64,000 bases of DNA from an uncultured Bacteroidia bacterium (GCA_943789135.1 CALSSY010000006.1:1-64000), one strand, 5' to 3'. Shown: positions 18,897-28,554, counted from the first letter of the stretch. Program-made: numbers and translations. Notes: generated by a model not told the origin, from the letters alone.

Positions 18897-19925
18897 TTGA
18901 CGGTACCTAACGATTACATCGAAGAAGAAGAAGAAGGTTTTGAACATTATGCCTTCACGGTTGACCCTGGGCAAGAGCCCATGAGAATCGACCGTTGGCT
19001 AATGCACCGAATTGCCCATGCCTCAAGAACCAAGATACAAGCTGGAATTGTTTCCGGTGCGGTCATGGTTAATGAAAATTCGGTAAAAAGCAATTACAAG
19101 GTCAAACCCAAAGATCATATCCGAATTGTTTTACCCGACGAACCACGTGATACCGAGGTTTATCCGGAAGACATTCCGATTGAAGTAATTTATGAGGATG
19201 ATGCTATCGCCGTTGTGAATAAACACGCCGGAATGGTTGTGCATCCTGGATGTAATAATTACAACGGCACATTGGTAAACGCATTGTTATTTCACTTCGG
19301 GAATTTACCCCAAAAAGATGCGCGTCATAGACCAGGTTTGATTCACCGGATTGACAAAGACACCTCCGGCCTATTGGTAGTTGGAAAACTGGATGAAGCC
19401 CTAAGTCACCTCGGAAAACAGTTCTTCGAGCACAGTATTGAACGCAAATATTGGGCCTTGGTCTGGGGTGAACCTAAGGAAGATGCTGGAACTATAGAAG
19501 GATACTTGGCTCGAGATCCAAAAGATCGAAGAAAAAGCAAGCATTTTGATGACCCAGAAGACGGAAAAATCGCCATTACCCATTGGAAAGTTTTAGAACG
19601 TTTTCACTTTCTAACCTTGGTTGAATGTGAATTAGAAACAGGTCGCACCCATCAAATTCGTGCACACTTCGCCCATATTGGACACCCATTATTTTCGGAT
19701 GAAATGTATGGAGGTCGACAAATACTAAAAGGCGCTAACCTGCCTAAATTCAAACAATTTATACATAATAACTTTGAACTATTCCCCAAGCAAGCCTTAC
19801 ACGCTCGTGTTCTGGGATTCGTTCACCCTCTTACCGGGGAAAATTTGAGATTCGAACAAGAACTACCCGAGGATTTTGCATCACTTCTTCAAAGAGTGCG
19901 TCAGTATTCCGAACAGTTGATGTAA
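18897..19925 (+). CDS. rluD: RluA/RluD-family 23S rRNA pseudouridine synthase
   Basis: It isomerises specific uridines to pseudouridine in large-subunit rRNA. It has 342 residues with a TTG start. An acidic N-terminus (DYIEEEEEGFEHY) precedes an S4 RNA-binding domain (about 30-95; MRIDRWLMHRIAHASRTKIQ, GAVMVNENSVKSNYKVKP). The catalytic domain has HPGCNNYNGTLVNALLFH and HRIDKDTSGLLVVGK with the catalytic Asp, then ETGRTHQIRAHFAHIGHPL. The S4 plus catalytic arrangement fits RluD or RluC; I use rluD for the closest overall resemblance, but exact sites are not determined. Confidence 0.88.
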   Translation: MTVPNDYIEEEEEGFEHYAFTVDPGQEPMRIDRWLMHRIAHASRTKIQAGIVSGAVMVNENSVKSNYKVKPKDHIRIVLPDEPRDTEVYPEDIPIEVIYEDDAIAVVNKHAGMVVHPGCNNYNGTLVNALLFHFGNLPQKDARHRPGLIHRIDKDTSGLLVVGKLDEALSHLGKQFFEHSIERKYWALVWGEPKEDAGTIEGYLARDPKDRRKSKHFDDPEDGKIAITHWKVLERFHFLTLVECELETGRTHQIRAHFAHIGHPLFSDEMYGGRQILKGANLPKFKQFIHNNFELFPKQALHARVLGFVHPLTGENLRFEQELPEDFASLLQRVRQYSEQLM

Positions 19926-19944
19926 TCCTGTTATAACTTCAGAA

Positions 19945-19978
19945 AAAAGGGCGGTTTCAAATTTGAAACCGCCCTTTT
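19945..19978. terminator. Bidirectional terminator between converging genes
   Basis: A perfect 17-bp inverted repeat with almost no loop: AAAAGGGCGGTTTCAAA at 19945-19961 and its complement at 19962-19978. A and T runs at the outer ends let it stop transcription from both the pseudouridine synthase gene (ends 19925) and the reductase gene (ends 20002). Confidence 0.85.
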
Positions 19979-20001
19979 AATTCAAATAGTTCTTTTCTAT
20001 T

Positions 20002-21090
20002 TTACTCGTACGTCAATGTGATTTTTGAACTGCGTGGTACAGATTGACACGTAAGAACAAAACCGTCTTCAATTTCCTTGTCGCTCAAGCCCTCACGTTC
20101 TAACATGTGAACCAAACCTTGATGCACTTTAGCCCTGCATGTTGTGCAAACTCCAACAGTGCAACTGTAAGGAGGATCAATACCTTCTTTCATAGCGGCA
20201 TTCAAAATCGTGGTATTCTCATCCACATTTATTGTATGTGTTTTGCCGTAAACGGTCAAGGTTATTTCTGAAGTTCCGTTAAATACATCTTCAGAATTGT
20301 CATTTCCAACTGCGACATTTTCAGTGTTTTCTGAGGATGTCGGCGCACTGAAATATTCGATATTAATTTGTTCCTTCGGTACACCAATTCCAGAAAGTCC
20401 CTTCTTGATAACCTCCATCATTGGACCGGGCCCGCAGATGAAATAAGGGTAGGTGTCAAACGAGCCGCCAATTTTGTTTTTTACAATATTTTGAACCTTA
20501 TCCTCACTAAGCTGACCTTTTAAACCAAACCAAGTAAATGGAGCTTTATCAAAACTCAAAAGCACGGTAAATCTACTTCCGTGTTCGGATTCCATTTCTT
20601 TTAATTTATTCTTAAAGATTACCGATTCTGGATCGCGGTTGGCATATACCAAGGTAACTTTACTATTGGGCTCTTCCGAAAGGACGGCTTTTGCAATTCC
20701 CATAACCGGAGTTATACCGCTTCCGCCCCCAAATAACACATAATGCCTTTGACTTTCTGAATTAGGAACAACCGTAAAATTACCTATTGGAGGCATGGCT
20801 TGCAAGGTATCTCCAACGTTCAAATTACTATTGAAATAATTACTCATCCGACCACCATCGACACGTTTTACGGTCACCGCTGGATTGGCATCAACCCCAG
20901 AATACGTGCACAAAGAATAGGAACGTCTTACATTTTCACCGTTGATTTCGGCTTCAAACGTTAGGTATTGGCCTGCGGTGTATTGAAATTGATCTTTAAT
21001 ATCCTCAGGAATTTCAAAAACAAATGTTTTCGCATCTGAAGTTTCCTGGATAATGTCTTTAATGGTTATTGGGTAAAATCCTTGACTCAT
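20002..21090 (-). CDS. Ferredoxin-NADP reductase-like flavoprotein with C-terminal 2Fe-2S domain (PaaE-like)
   Basis: A 362-residue electron-transfer protein of the PaaE/phenol-hydroxylase-reductase architecture. The FAD domain (about 1-105) has RRSYSLCTYS and GRMSNYFN. The NAD(P) domain (about 110-240) has FGGGSGITPVMGIAKAV and FICGPGPMMEVIKKGL. A plant-type 2Fe-2S domain (about 275-362) has SCTVGVCTTCRAKVHQG and LTCQSVPRS, the usual CxxxxCxxC plus distal C ligands. It passes electrons from NAD(P)H to an oxygenase or similar partner, but no paa genes or other oxygenase lie nearby, so the physiological partner is unknown. It diverges from the arginase-like gene; 21106-21256 contains no further gene. 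Confidence 0.9.
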   Translation of the reverse strand: MSQGFYPITIKDIIQETSDAKTFVFEIPEDIKDQFQYTAGQYLTFEAEINGENVRRSYSLCTYSGVDANPAVTVKRVDGGRMSNYFNSNLNVGDTLQAMPPIGNFTVVPNSESQRHYVLFGGGSGITPVMGIAKAVLSEEPNSKVTLVYANRDPESVIFKNKLKEMESEHGSRFTVLLSFDKAPFTWFGLKGQLSEDKVQNIVKNKIGGSFDTYPYFICGPGPMMEVIKKGLSGIGVPKEQINIEYFSAPTSSENTENVAVGNDNSEDVFNGTSEITLTVYGKTHTINVDENTTILNAAMKEGIDPPYSCTVGVCTTCRAKVHQGLVHMLEREGLSDKEIEDGFVLTCQSVPRSSKITLTYE

Positions 21091-21097
21091 GTGGCTG

Positions 21098-21105
21098 CAA
21101 AATTA
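21098..21105 (-). promoter_or_regulatory. -7 promoter element of the reductase gene
   Basis: Read leftward this is TAATTTTG, an exact TAnnTTTG match. It lies 7 nt before the ATG at 21090, implying a leader of about 3 nt. Confidence 0.65.
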
Positions 21106-21256
21106 GTAGGTTTATTACAGATAGAAACAATGAAATGTAGGTATTGTTATCAGAATGCCCATTTTTCGGAAAAAAAGTGAGATAAATTGTACAAGTTTAA
21201 AAGTGTGAATTATTCTTTTGAGATATTTCAACAACTAAAACGAATTTGCAAGCATT

Positions 21257-22354
21257 ATGTTAGATGCGTATTTCACCCCCGTTCCGGAAGAGGTTCTTAA
21301 ACCCGAATACATCCGGAAAAACACCATGGGAGGGCACATTAAGATATACCATAAGAGCTTTCCCAAAATTACCAAAGCACAAATTGCATTAATAGGTGTT
21401 GGTGAACAATCGCATAAAGTCAGGCAGGAATTCTATGCTCTTAATTGGCGCTTTCAAAAACTCAACATTGTGGATCTCGGAAATTTTGCCGAGCCCGAAA
21501 ATCAACAACAAAGAAACTTTGCCGTTTCAGAAGCCATTGGGGAACTTCTAGCTTTGAACATTGTAGTTCTAATTTTATCTGATGAAAAATCACATTTACA
21601 TTCTCATTTTCATGGATTTAGAGACACCCAAAAACCATTAGAAGTTGCGATAATAAGTCACCAGATTAATTTAGAGGACGGAAGTGAATGTCATGAACTT
21701 TTGAAAAATAAAGAACATTCATCAAAACTTTCTAATATAGATTTCATCGGCACACAGGCTTATTATATATCTGAAGAAACCAACGAACTACTTGACCGTT
21801 TCAATTTTGAAAATTACCGATTGGGTAAAATACGCACGAATATTGATGAAACAGAACCCGTATTGCGAAGTTCGGATATGATGTTCTTTGATCTAAATAG
21901 CGTTCGTTTTGCAGATGCTCCCGAAACCCAATTCATGAGTCCAAATGGACTTTATGCCGAAGAGGCCGCTCAAATTGCGAGGTATGCCGGTCTCTCTAAC
22001 ATGCTTAGAACTGCAACTTTCTTCGGTTTGTCGAATACTCGGGTAACAAAAACTTCAGATTTATTGGTGGCTCAACTTATTTGGTATTTTATCGAAGGAA
22101 TTAATTCTCGCTTCAACGACCACCCAGAAAAAAACGACCCTAACTACCTTATATATAGAAATAGACTGGATAATACCGGACACGAAATCACTTTTTACAA
22201 AAGCCGAAAAAGCGATCGTTGGTGGATGGAGGTTCCACATCCATATGAAGATCAAACATTTTTCATCGGCTGTTCTTATAACGATTATCAACGTGTTTGT
22301 GACGGCGAAATGCCAGACCGTTGGTGGAGAGCCTACCAACGATATTTAAAGTAG
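21257..22354 (+). CDS. Arginase/formimidoylglutamase-fold protein, probably catalytically degenerate
   Basis: A 365-residue protein with the layout of the Bacteroidota formimidoylglutamase/arginase family. The C-terminal half has DMMFFDLNSVRFADAP, PNGLYAEEAAQIARYAGLS and a YFIEGINSRFND segment. The metal-site motifs of the ureohydrolase fold are eroded. Where GGDHS is expected there is LILSDEKSHLHS, where DAHxD is expected there is IISHQINLEDG, and the third motif keeps only part of its aspartates. It is likely a structural or regulatory relative rather than an Mn-dependent hydrolase. No histidine-utilisation genes are adjacent. The family assignment is fairly sure; the loss of activity is inference. 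Confidence 0.75.
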   Translation: MLDAYFTPVPEEVLKPEYIRKNTMGGHIKIYHKSFPKITKAQIALIGVGEQSHKVRQEFYALNWRFQKLNIVDLGNFAEPENQQQRNFAVSEAIGELLALNIVVLILSDEKSHLHSHFHGFRDTQKPLEVAIISHQINLEDGSECHELLKNKEHSSKLSNIDFIGTQAYYISEETNELLDRFNFENYRLGKIRTNIDETEPVLRSSDMMFFDLNSVRFADAPETQFMSPNGLYAEEAAQIARYAGLSNMLRTATFFGLSNTRVTKTSDLLVAQLIWYFIEGINSRFNDHPEKNDPNYLIYRNRLDNTGHEITFYKSRKSDRWWMEVPHPYEDQTFFIGCSYNDYQRVCDGEMPDRWWRAYQRYLK

Positions 22355-22435
22355 AATCTTTAACAACCTTGGTTAAGCAGTAATATATGAACCAATACGG
22401 AAATGGCTCGTTTCCGAATTTAATTGAAACTTTAT

Positions 22436-23335
22436 TTACGGGGTATACTTGAATTGACCTTGAACAAAATCGTAACTACCAAAAACGCCAATTGCCCCAC
22501 CAGAAAAACTATTAGTAAACATTACAGGCTCTGAGAAAGGATTATCTGCGTCTTGTAACATCTGCATTTTGTAGTAATCTCTGTAGGCCTTATCCATGGT
22601 ATAAACCGCTCCAAAGAAGTCATTAATTGTAAAGGGACCGTCAATTCCGAAACCTGAATAAAACTCCGATTGAGTAATAAAACTGGTTTTCTTGTTGTTT
22701 TCCCCTTGTAAGATTTCATCCGCAAAAGAAATCCGAATACTAATTTCTTCCCCTAAGGTGTTTTTAGCACTTCCTTCTAATTGTGGAGAAACATAAAAAT
22801 CATCGTCATTTAAATCGTAGGAAAACTCGATGGAATATGGATTCAATATATAAGATCCCCAACCTCCATTATCAATATCTTCATAGGGCTTGCCCATTTT
22901 AACCGATTCAATTTTGAATTTATTCGCGTCGGCTTTCGGGGGAACGGTAGATTTAGCCGAGTATTGTTCTCCATTGGCCATTTTAACCAATAAGGTGTAA
23001 ACATGTTTCTCCTTTAATTGAATCCGAGTGGTTTCAAGTGAGTACAAACCAGGGGCATAATTATACAGGGTATCTCGGATTCCTGTTTCATCCTCGGTTA
23101 TTACCAAGGTTGCATCTGAAATAAACTCCGTTTCCTCTCGCTGTAAACCATAATAAGGCTTCGTATACGCCACAGATGCCTCAATGTAATTAGATTGTGG
23201 CGTCATTAGACACATTATTGCAGGTTTCTTTTCAAATGGAGGTGGATCAACTAATGCATCTTGTTCGCAAGAACCTAATAGTAAAGTTACGCAAACGACT
23301 AAGAAAAAATAGGGATTAAATTTTCTCATTTTCAC
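22436..23335 (-). CDS. DUF4249 outer-membrane lipoprotein
   Basis: A 299-residue lipoprotein with the lipobox in LLLGSCEQDA. The DUF4249 family is recognised by its early PAIMCLMTPQSNYIEASVAYTKP segment, a DATLVITEDETG strand region, and the position directly after a TonB receptor. Proteins of this family typically partner such receptors on the outer membrane, in the manner of substrate-capture lipoproteins, but their ligands are mostly unknown. It starts one base before the stop codon of the receptor gene ends (23336-23338), indicating a tight operon. The gap 22355-22435 to the converging arginase-like gene holds nothing recognisable. Confidence 0.85.
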   Translation of the reverse strand: MKMRKFNPYFFLVVCVTLLLGSCEQDALVDPPPFEKKPAIMCLMTPQSNYIEASVAYTKPYYGLQREETEFISDATLVITEDETGIRDTLYNYAPGLYSLETTRIQLKEKHVYTLLVKMANGEQYSAKSTVPPKADANKFKIESVKMGKPYEDIDNGGWGSYILNPYSIEFSYDLNDDDFYVSPQLEGSAKNTLGEEISIRISFADEILQGENNKKTSFITQSEFYSGFGIDGPFTINDFFGAVYTMDKAYRDYYKMQMLQDADNPFSEPVMFTNSFSGGAIGVFGSYDFVQGQFKYTP

Positions 23336-25741
23336 TTATTTAAACTTAAAGGACCAACTGATGGAAGGCAGTACGGGAAATAATGTTACTTTTTGCAATC
23401 GAGAATAAACCTCTCCCCGGTTGTTGTATTCATTACTTCCATAATAAAAGAATGGATTCGCTTGATTGTAGGCATTGTAAACACTTACTTCAAGGTTCGA
23501 ATCCCATTTTCTTTTACTTTATGGAACTGCAGACCCAAATCCATCCTGTGATAGGCCTCCATTCTAAAATCATTGCGGTTACCAAAGTCAATAAAATTAT
23601 TGTACGATTGTAAGGCTGGATTCCAGACAATAGGAAATGCCGACATTTGATGGTTGTTTCCAGGTATATAACCTTGTGCAATGGTAATTGCGTTTCCAGT
23701 TCCGTAAACCCAAGTAAGGGCGAAATTTATATGTTTTTTTAATTTTATACGTTCCAACAATAGATATATCATGTCTTCTATCGTAACGTGCATAAAAAGG
23801 ACGACCTTGATTTAACTCAGGAAATTTCATTTGAGTCCAGCTTAAGGTATATCCAATCCAACCTGTGAAAGGTCCCGATTTCTTTTGTAAAAACAACTCC
23901 ATACCGTAACTCCAAGCATCACCACGGGTAATTTGCTTTTCCCAATTTCTTCCATTACCTACTGCATTCGAACTAAAGATATCATCTTCTAATAAAAAGG
24001 AAGCCCCTTCACGGTATTGAACTACATTTTTCATGTCTTTGTAGTAAGCCTCCCATGTTAATGAAAAACCTTTATCGAAATCTTTGGCCAAACCAATAGC
24101 GGTTTGTTCGCTTCTCATGGGTAAAAGACCTGAAGTAGCCGGTATCCACAAATCTGTAGGTAGCGATATTCCGGAATTACTCAACAAATGAATGTATTGG
24201 TACATCCGAGCGTATGAAGCCTTAATAGCAAAATCAGAACTAAAATTATGCGATACACTTAATCTTGGCTCAGGATTCACATAATTGGCACCATCTACAG
24301 CATAATGACTCAAACGAAAACCTGGATTCAATTGAAATGACCCCAGTTTCCATAAATCCTCAACATAAATGCCACTTTCATAGGTATTGATGGTGTTTAT
24401 TTTGTTTTGCAAACCGAGATCACCCGCTTTAATTACTAAGGCAGCCGGTTTAAATTGATGTCGCGTACTTTGTATTCCATAACGCACTTGATGACTGGGA
24501 TGCGGCCTCCAATCAAAATCATACTTAAAACCAATATCGTCGATCACGCTTTGGTAATTCAATAAAAAAGTATCTTCGAACCCATCATAAGATTCTAGTC
24601 CAATGTTCAAATTATAATGACTGTAAATGATGGACGCATTGGAAAAAAGCTTTGGTGAGAAGACATGGTTCCATCTTGCCGTAACGGTTCTGTTGCCCCA
24701 ACCAAAATCCGTTTCCAATCTAGCTTGATCTTCTCGAATTATGGTGTAAAAATTATCTTTACCAAAATATCCACTTAAGTACAACCGATCTTTTTCGGAA
24801 AGGGTGTAATTGGCTTTTGCATTGAAGTCATAGAAATAATATCCTAAATTGTTTCCGCTTGCGGCATAAACGAATGGTTGTATCAGTAAATCGATATACG
24901 TCCTTCTACCTGAAATCATAAAAGAACTTTTACCTTTTTTGATCGGTCCTTCAAATGTGAACCTTGAGCTTAACAATCCAATTCCCACTTCACCTGTATA
25001 TTTTTGATTGTTCCCCTCTTTCATACTCAAGTCGATAACACTGGACAACCTACCGCCATAACGAGCGGGGAATCCGCCTTTAACCAATTCCACAGATTTC
25101 AGGGCATCGCCGTTAAAAACAGAGAAAAATCCAAATAAATGGGTAGCATTGTACACAATGGCTTCATCCAATAACATTAAATTCTGATCGGGTCCACCAC
25201 CTCTAACATATAAGCCACTTTGGCCTTCTCCACCTGCTTGAACTCCTGGCAAAAGTTGAATGACTTTAAGCACGTCTTTTTCTCCAAATAATGCTGGAAT
25301 TTCACGAATCTGATTTACCGGGATATCGATGCGACTCATGTCTACTTTATCGGCAACGGTATTTTTCTTAGATCGAATTTCCACTTCTTCAATCTGTTCG
25401 GCTTCAACTTTGGCTCTAATCCTAAAATGAACCGAGGTATCTAATTTGCCATTCCAAGCAAAACTATCCAATTCAAAACCTCCCATTTGATAATAAGCCA
25501 CTCTTTTAGGAAATGTTTCACCTTTAAGCGTTAAAGAATAAAACCCATACGTATTGGTATAGGTACTGATTCCGTCGGGCAAAACGGTTACCCTCACGTT
25601 TCCATAATATTCTCCGGTTTCAATATCACTTACAAATCCCGATAGGGTAATCCGATTTTCGGTCTGAGCATTTCCAAAATTTAAAAAACTCAGTACCCAA
25701 AAGATTAGAAGTGCTTTTTTGGTGGGTGTATACACATGCAT
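23336..25741 (-). CDS. TonB-dependent receptor (two frameshifts near the C-terminus)
   Basis: An outer-membrane receptor of about 800 residues. Signal peptide ending FLNFGNAQ; carboxypeptidase-like domain about 28-120 (ITLSGFVSDIETGEYYGNVRV); plug with IPALFGEKDVLKVIQLLPG, GQSGLYVRGGGPDQNLMLLD and ELVKGGFPARYGGRLSSVID; then barrel strands. The main frame is lost at about 23740-23760, beside a T7 run, and continues in a second frame (HINFALTWVYGTGNAITIAQ). A second shift near 23505, beside TTTT, leads to a third frame with VSVYNAYNQANPFFYYG and a normal C-terminus, PSISWSFKFK, before TAA at 23336-23338. Both breaks lie at homopolymers and similarity is unbroken, so sequencing error is the likely cause. 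It is co-transcribed with the DUF4249 lipoprotein; the substrate is unknown. Confidence 0.88.
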
Positions 25742-25844
25742 TTTTTAGAAATCATGGCAATTTAGACTCCTTTAGTGTGGATAACAAAACCGCAGCAAAT
25801 AAATATGACAAAAGATCCGCAAAAAATGCAAATCTAACGGCAAT

Positions 25845-26642
25845 TTAAACCGCAACTGGAGCTTTAATTCCAGGATGAGGATCGTAACCTTCTAAGGTAA
25901 AATCGCTAAAATCAAAATCAAATAAATCCTTTACTTCTGGATTTATTTTCATCTGAGGAAAAGGCCTTAAATCGCGTGATAATTGCAAGGCCACTTGTTC
26001 TTGATGGTTCGTGTATATATGTGCATCTCCAAAAGTGTGCACAAAATCACCGGGTTGCAATCCGCAAACCTGCGCCATCATCAAGGTCAACAAAGCATAA
26101 CTTGCTATATTAAAGGGTACTCCTAGAAATAAATCGGCACTTCGTTGGTATAATTGACAGCTCAACTTGCCATTTGCGACATAAAATTGAAACAATGTAT
26201 GGCACGGCATCAATGCCATCTGATCGATTTCTCCCACATTCCATGCACTTACAATAATGCGACGCGAATCAGGGGTATTCTTAATCATATCCAAGGCTTG
26301 GGATATTTGATCGATTACACGCCCGTCTTTTGATTCCCATGATCTCCATTGTTTACCGTAAACAGGACCTAGATCGCCATCTTCATTTGCCCATTCATCC
26401 CAAATTGACACTCCATTTTCTTTTAAATAGGCAATATTGGTTTCTCCCTTAAGAAACCACAACAGCTCATATATGATGCTTTTCAAATGGACTTTTTTGG
26501 TCGTTATCAAAGGAAATCCTTCTGAAAGATTGTAGCGTATCTGACCTCCGAATACACTTTTCGTGCCTGTTCCCGTCCGATCGGTTTTCAAAGTTCCATG
26601 TTCAGAAACATATCGTAAAAAGCTTTCGTAAGAATCGTTCAT
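25845..26642 (-). CDS. thyA: Thymidylate synthase
   Basis: It methylates dUMP to dTMP using methylene-tetrahydrofolate. The 265-residue length is typical for Thy[20 protein letters not shown] lies near the N-terminus, the catalytic cysteine is in [12 protein letters not shown], and [19 protein letters not shown] and [12 protein letters not shown] follow. The normal C-terminus IKAPVAV is present. An exact -7 element (TAAATTTG, 26667-26674) gives a leader of about 20 nt. It diverges from the pyruvate dehydrogenase E2 gene. Confidence 0.97.
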   Translation of the reverse strand: MNDSYESFLRYVSEHGTLKTDRTGTGTKSVFGGQIRYNLSEGFPLITTKKVHLKSIIYELLWFLKGETNIAYLKENGVSIWDEWANEDGDLGPVYGKQWRSWESKDGRVIDQISQALDMIKNTPDSRRIIVSAWNVGEIDQMALMPCHTLFQFYVANGKLSCQLYQRSADLFLGVPFNIASYALLTLMMAQVCGLQPGDFVHTFGDAHIYTNHQEQVALQLSRDLRPFPQMKINPEVKDLFDFDFSDFTLEGYDPHPGIKAPVAV

Positions 26643-26666
26643 AGCTATATCTTATTGTAAATGGTA

Positions 26667-26674
26667 CAAATTTA
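26667..26674 (-). promoter_or_regulatory. -7 promoter element of thyA
   Basis: Read leftward this is TAAATTTG, an exact consensus match, 24 nt from the ATG. It is one of the promoters in the window that leaves a short but real leader. Confidence 0.55.
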
Positions 26675-26729
26675 GTTTATCGCATCACAAGTTTACACAA
26701 GTTAGGCATATAATCGCATATTTTTTCCT

Positions 26730-26737
26730 TAATTTTG
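26730..26737 (+). promoter_or_regulatory. -7 promoter element of the pyruvate dehydrogenase E2 gene
   Basis: TAATTTTG matches the consensus exactly, 23 nt before the ATG at 26761. It faces away from the thyA promoter 55 bases to the left. Confidence 0.55.
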
Positions 26738-26760
26738 CCCACTCGAAACGAGTTAATATT

Positions 26761-28005
26761 ATGGCAGAATTAATTACCATGCCCAAAATGAGCGACACGA
26801 TGACCGAAGGGGTTATCGTGAAGTGGAATGTTAAAGTGGGCGATTCGGTTAAAAGTGGCGATATCATGGCGGAAGTTGAAACCGACAAAGCCACCATGGA
26901 TATGGAAGTTTATTCCAAAGGGATTGTATTGCATCTTGTAGTTCAAGAAGGCGATGCCGTTCCGGTTGACGGACCTATTGCTGTAGTGGGAAAAGAAGGT
27001 GAAGATTTCCAAGCTTTACTTTCCGCAGCTCCTGCATCTAGTAGCGCTTCACCCGTTTCAGAAGTTGCTCCTGAAGCACCTGCTGCTCCCGTATCGACTC
27101 CAGCCGCAGCACCTGCTGCTCCTGCAGCACCCGCCGCAGCATCGAATGATGGTCGATTAAAAGCGAGTCCTTTGGCAAGAAAAATTGCTGAAGAAAAAGG
27201 CATTGACCTTTCTCATATCAACGGAACTGGAGAAAATGGCCGTATCGTTAAACGTGACTTAGACAGCGCTAATATAGCTTCAGCACCTGCAATGAGCCAA
27301 ACAAGTGCAGCCGTATTTGGTGAGGAAAGTTTCACAGAGGTGAACGTTTCACAAATGCGTAAAACCATCGCAGGAAGACTTGCAGAATCTAAATTCAATG
27401 CGCCACATTTCTACCTAACCGTAGAAATCAATATGGATAAAGCAACCGAAGCGCGTGCTCACATGAATAAAATCAGCGATGTAAAAATCTCAATGAACGA
27501 CATCGTGGTGAAAGCATGTGCGGCTTCCCTTCGCTTACATCCTAATATCAATTCTAGTTGGTTAGGAACCAAGATCCGCACCAATCATCATATTCATATA
27601 GGGGTAGCTATGGCCGTAGAAGATGGCCTTTTGGTTCCGGTAGTGAGATTTGCTGACCACAAGCCATTAGCGCAGATTAGCAAAGAAGTGAAAGCATACG
27701 GAGCAAAAGCCAAAGAGAAAAAATTGCAACCACAAGATTGGACTGGAAATACCTTCACGATTTCTAATTTGGGTATGTTCGGTATTGATGAGTTCACCGC
27801 CATAATCAATCCTCCAGATGCTTGTATTTTAGCCGTAGGTACGGTTAAAGATACCGTAGGAGTTGTTAATGGTGAAATCAAACCAGTTAAAACCATGAAA
27901 GTAACATTGAGCTGTGACCACCGCGTGGTGGATGGCGCAATGGGTGCTGCATTCCTACAAACACTCAAACAGTTCTTAGAAGAACCGGTGACCTTATTGG
28001 TATAA
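26761..28005 (+). CDS. aceF: Pyruvate dehydrogenase E2, dihydrolipoamide acetyltransferase
   Basis: The acetyl-transferring core of the pyruvate dehydrogenase complex, 414 residues. It has one N-terminal lipoyl domain, with the lipoylated Lys43 in VETDKATMDMEV. An Ala/Pro-rich linker (about 90-128) precedes the peripheral-subunit-binding domain (about 130-168; ASPLARKIAEEKGIDL, GTGENGRIVKRDL). The catalytic domain contains the active-site SCDHRVVDGAMGAAFL and NPPDACILAVG. The order fits acyl transfer to CoA. Pyruvate rather than another 2-oxo acid is inferred from overall family resemblance. E1 and E3 genes are not adjacent. Confidence 0.92.
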   Translation: MAELITMPKMSDTMTEGVIVKWNVKVGDSVKSGDIMAEVETDKATMDMEVYSKGIVLHLVVQEGDAVPVDGPIAVVGKEGEDFQALLSAAPASSSASPVSEVAPEAPAAPVSTPAAAPAAPAAPAAASNDGRLKASPLARKIAEEKGIDLSHINGTGENGRIVKRDLDSANIASAPAMSQTSAAVFGEESFTEVNVSQMRKTIAGRLAESKFNAPHFYLTVEINMDKATEARAHMNKISDVKISMNDIVVKACAASLRLHPNINSSWLGTKIRTNHHIHIGVAMAVEDGLLVPVVRFADHKPLAQISKEVKAYGAKAKEKKLQPQDWTGNTFTISNLGMFGIDEFTAIINPPDACILAVGTVKDTVGVVNGEIKPVKTMKVTLSCDHRVVDGAMGAAFLQTLKQFLEEPVTLLV

Positions 28006-28009
28006 TACT

Positions 28010-28039
28010 AAAGGCCACCATCAGGTGGCCTTTTTTTTT
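28010..28039 (+). terminator. Strong intrinsic terminator after the E2 gene
   Basis: AAAGGCCACC (28010-28019) and its complement (28024-28033) close a 4-nt ATCA loop, followed by a continuous T-run to 28039. It begins 5 bases after the stop codon. The T-run ends 5 nt before the ATG of the next gene, so that gene must have a promoter within or beyond the terminator. Confidence 0.9.
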
Positions 28040-28044
28040 GAACT

Positions 28045-28554
28045 ATGTGGAAGATAAAATTCAATAACGTACAAGATCTAAGTGATGCGCGCTTTGCAGC
28101 CTCCGCTATGGCTGAATGGGTCGGTTTCTCTATAAGTGGAGATAAGGCTTTGAGCGCAGAATCTATACAAGAAATCATCTCTTGGTGCAGCGGACCGAAG
28201 CTCATCCTGGAAACTTCCAATGAGAGTATAGAAAAAATAAACTCCTTTTTGGATGTACTACCGGTTAATGGAATTGAATGCAGTCCAGTTCGCTTTCAGG
28301 AATTAAAAGCGGCCTTCCCTGATGTTCAAGAATGGATAGTATCAGGCGAGGATTCTATGGGACAAATATCTCACAGTGCAAATTGGCAATTGCATGCACA
28401 TATTAATACCATAACACCGAGCTCGGAAATGGCTCAACTTATTTTAAAAGAAAATCCATTCGGCTTCAGTATTAATTGTGAAAAAGAAACCGAAATTGGG
28501 AAAAAAGATTTGAGTATTTGGCATGATTTTTTTGAAGAACTAGACCTATTCTAA
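28045..28554 (+). CDS. TrpF-like TIM-barrel protein lacking the catalytic cysteine
   Basis: A 169-residue protein. Its start (MWKIKFNNVQDLSDARFAAS, then EWVGFSI) resembles phosphoribosylanthranilate isomerase (TrpF), where KICGxTxxxDA is followed by a strand ending GF. Asn replaces the catalytic Cys, and the protein is shorter than the roughly 200 residues of TrpF. Similar TrpF-like proteins occur in other Bacteroidota outside trp operons. No other trp gene is nearby. It is probably not a working TrpF; the function is unknown. It lies just after a strong terminator, with the small lipoprotein gene 2 nt downstream. Confidence 0.6.
   Translation: MWKIKFNNVQDLSDARFAASAMAEWVGFSISGDKALSAESIQEIISWCSGPKLILETSNESIEKINSFLDVLPVNGIECSPVRFQELKAAFPDVQEWIVSGEDSMGQISHSANWQLHAHINTITPSSEMAQLILKENPFGFSINCEKETEIGKKDLSIWHDFFEELDLF

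Noticed and set aside
23485-23510. GGTTCGAATCCC, which looks like a tRNA T-arm
   Set aside because: No acceptor, D or anticodon arms can be built around it, and the complementary strand is coding sequence of the TonB receptor in this stretch.
26943-27203. Open frame opposite the E2 gene giving an Ala/Gly-rich protein
   Set aside because: It is the antisense shadow of the Ala/Pro linker of the acetyltransferase, with no promoter or homology.
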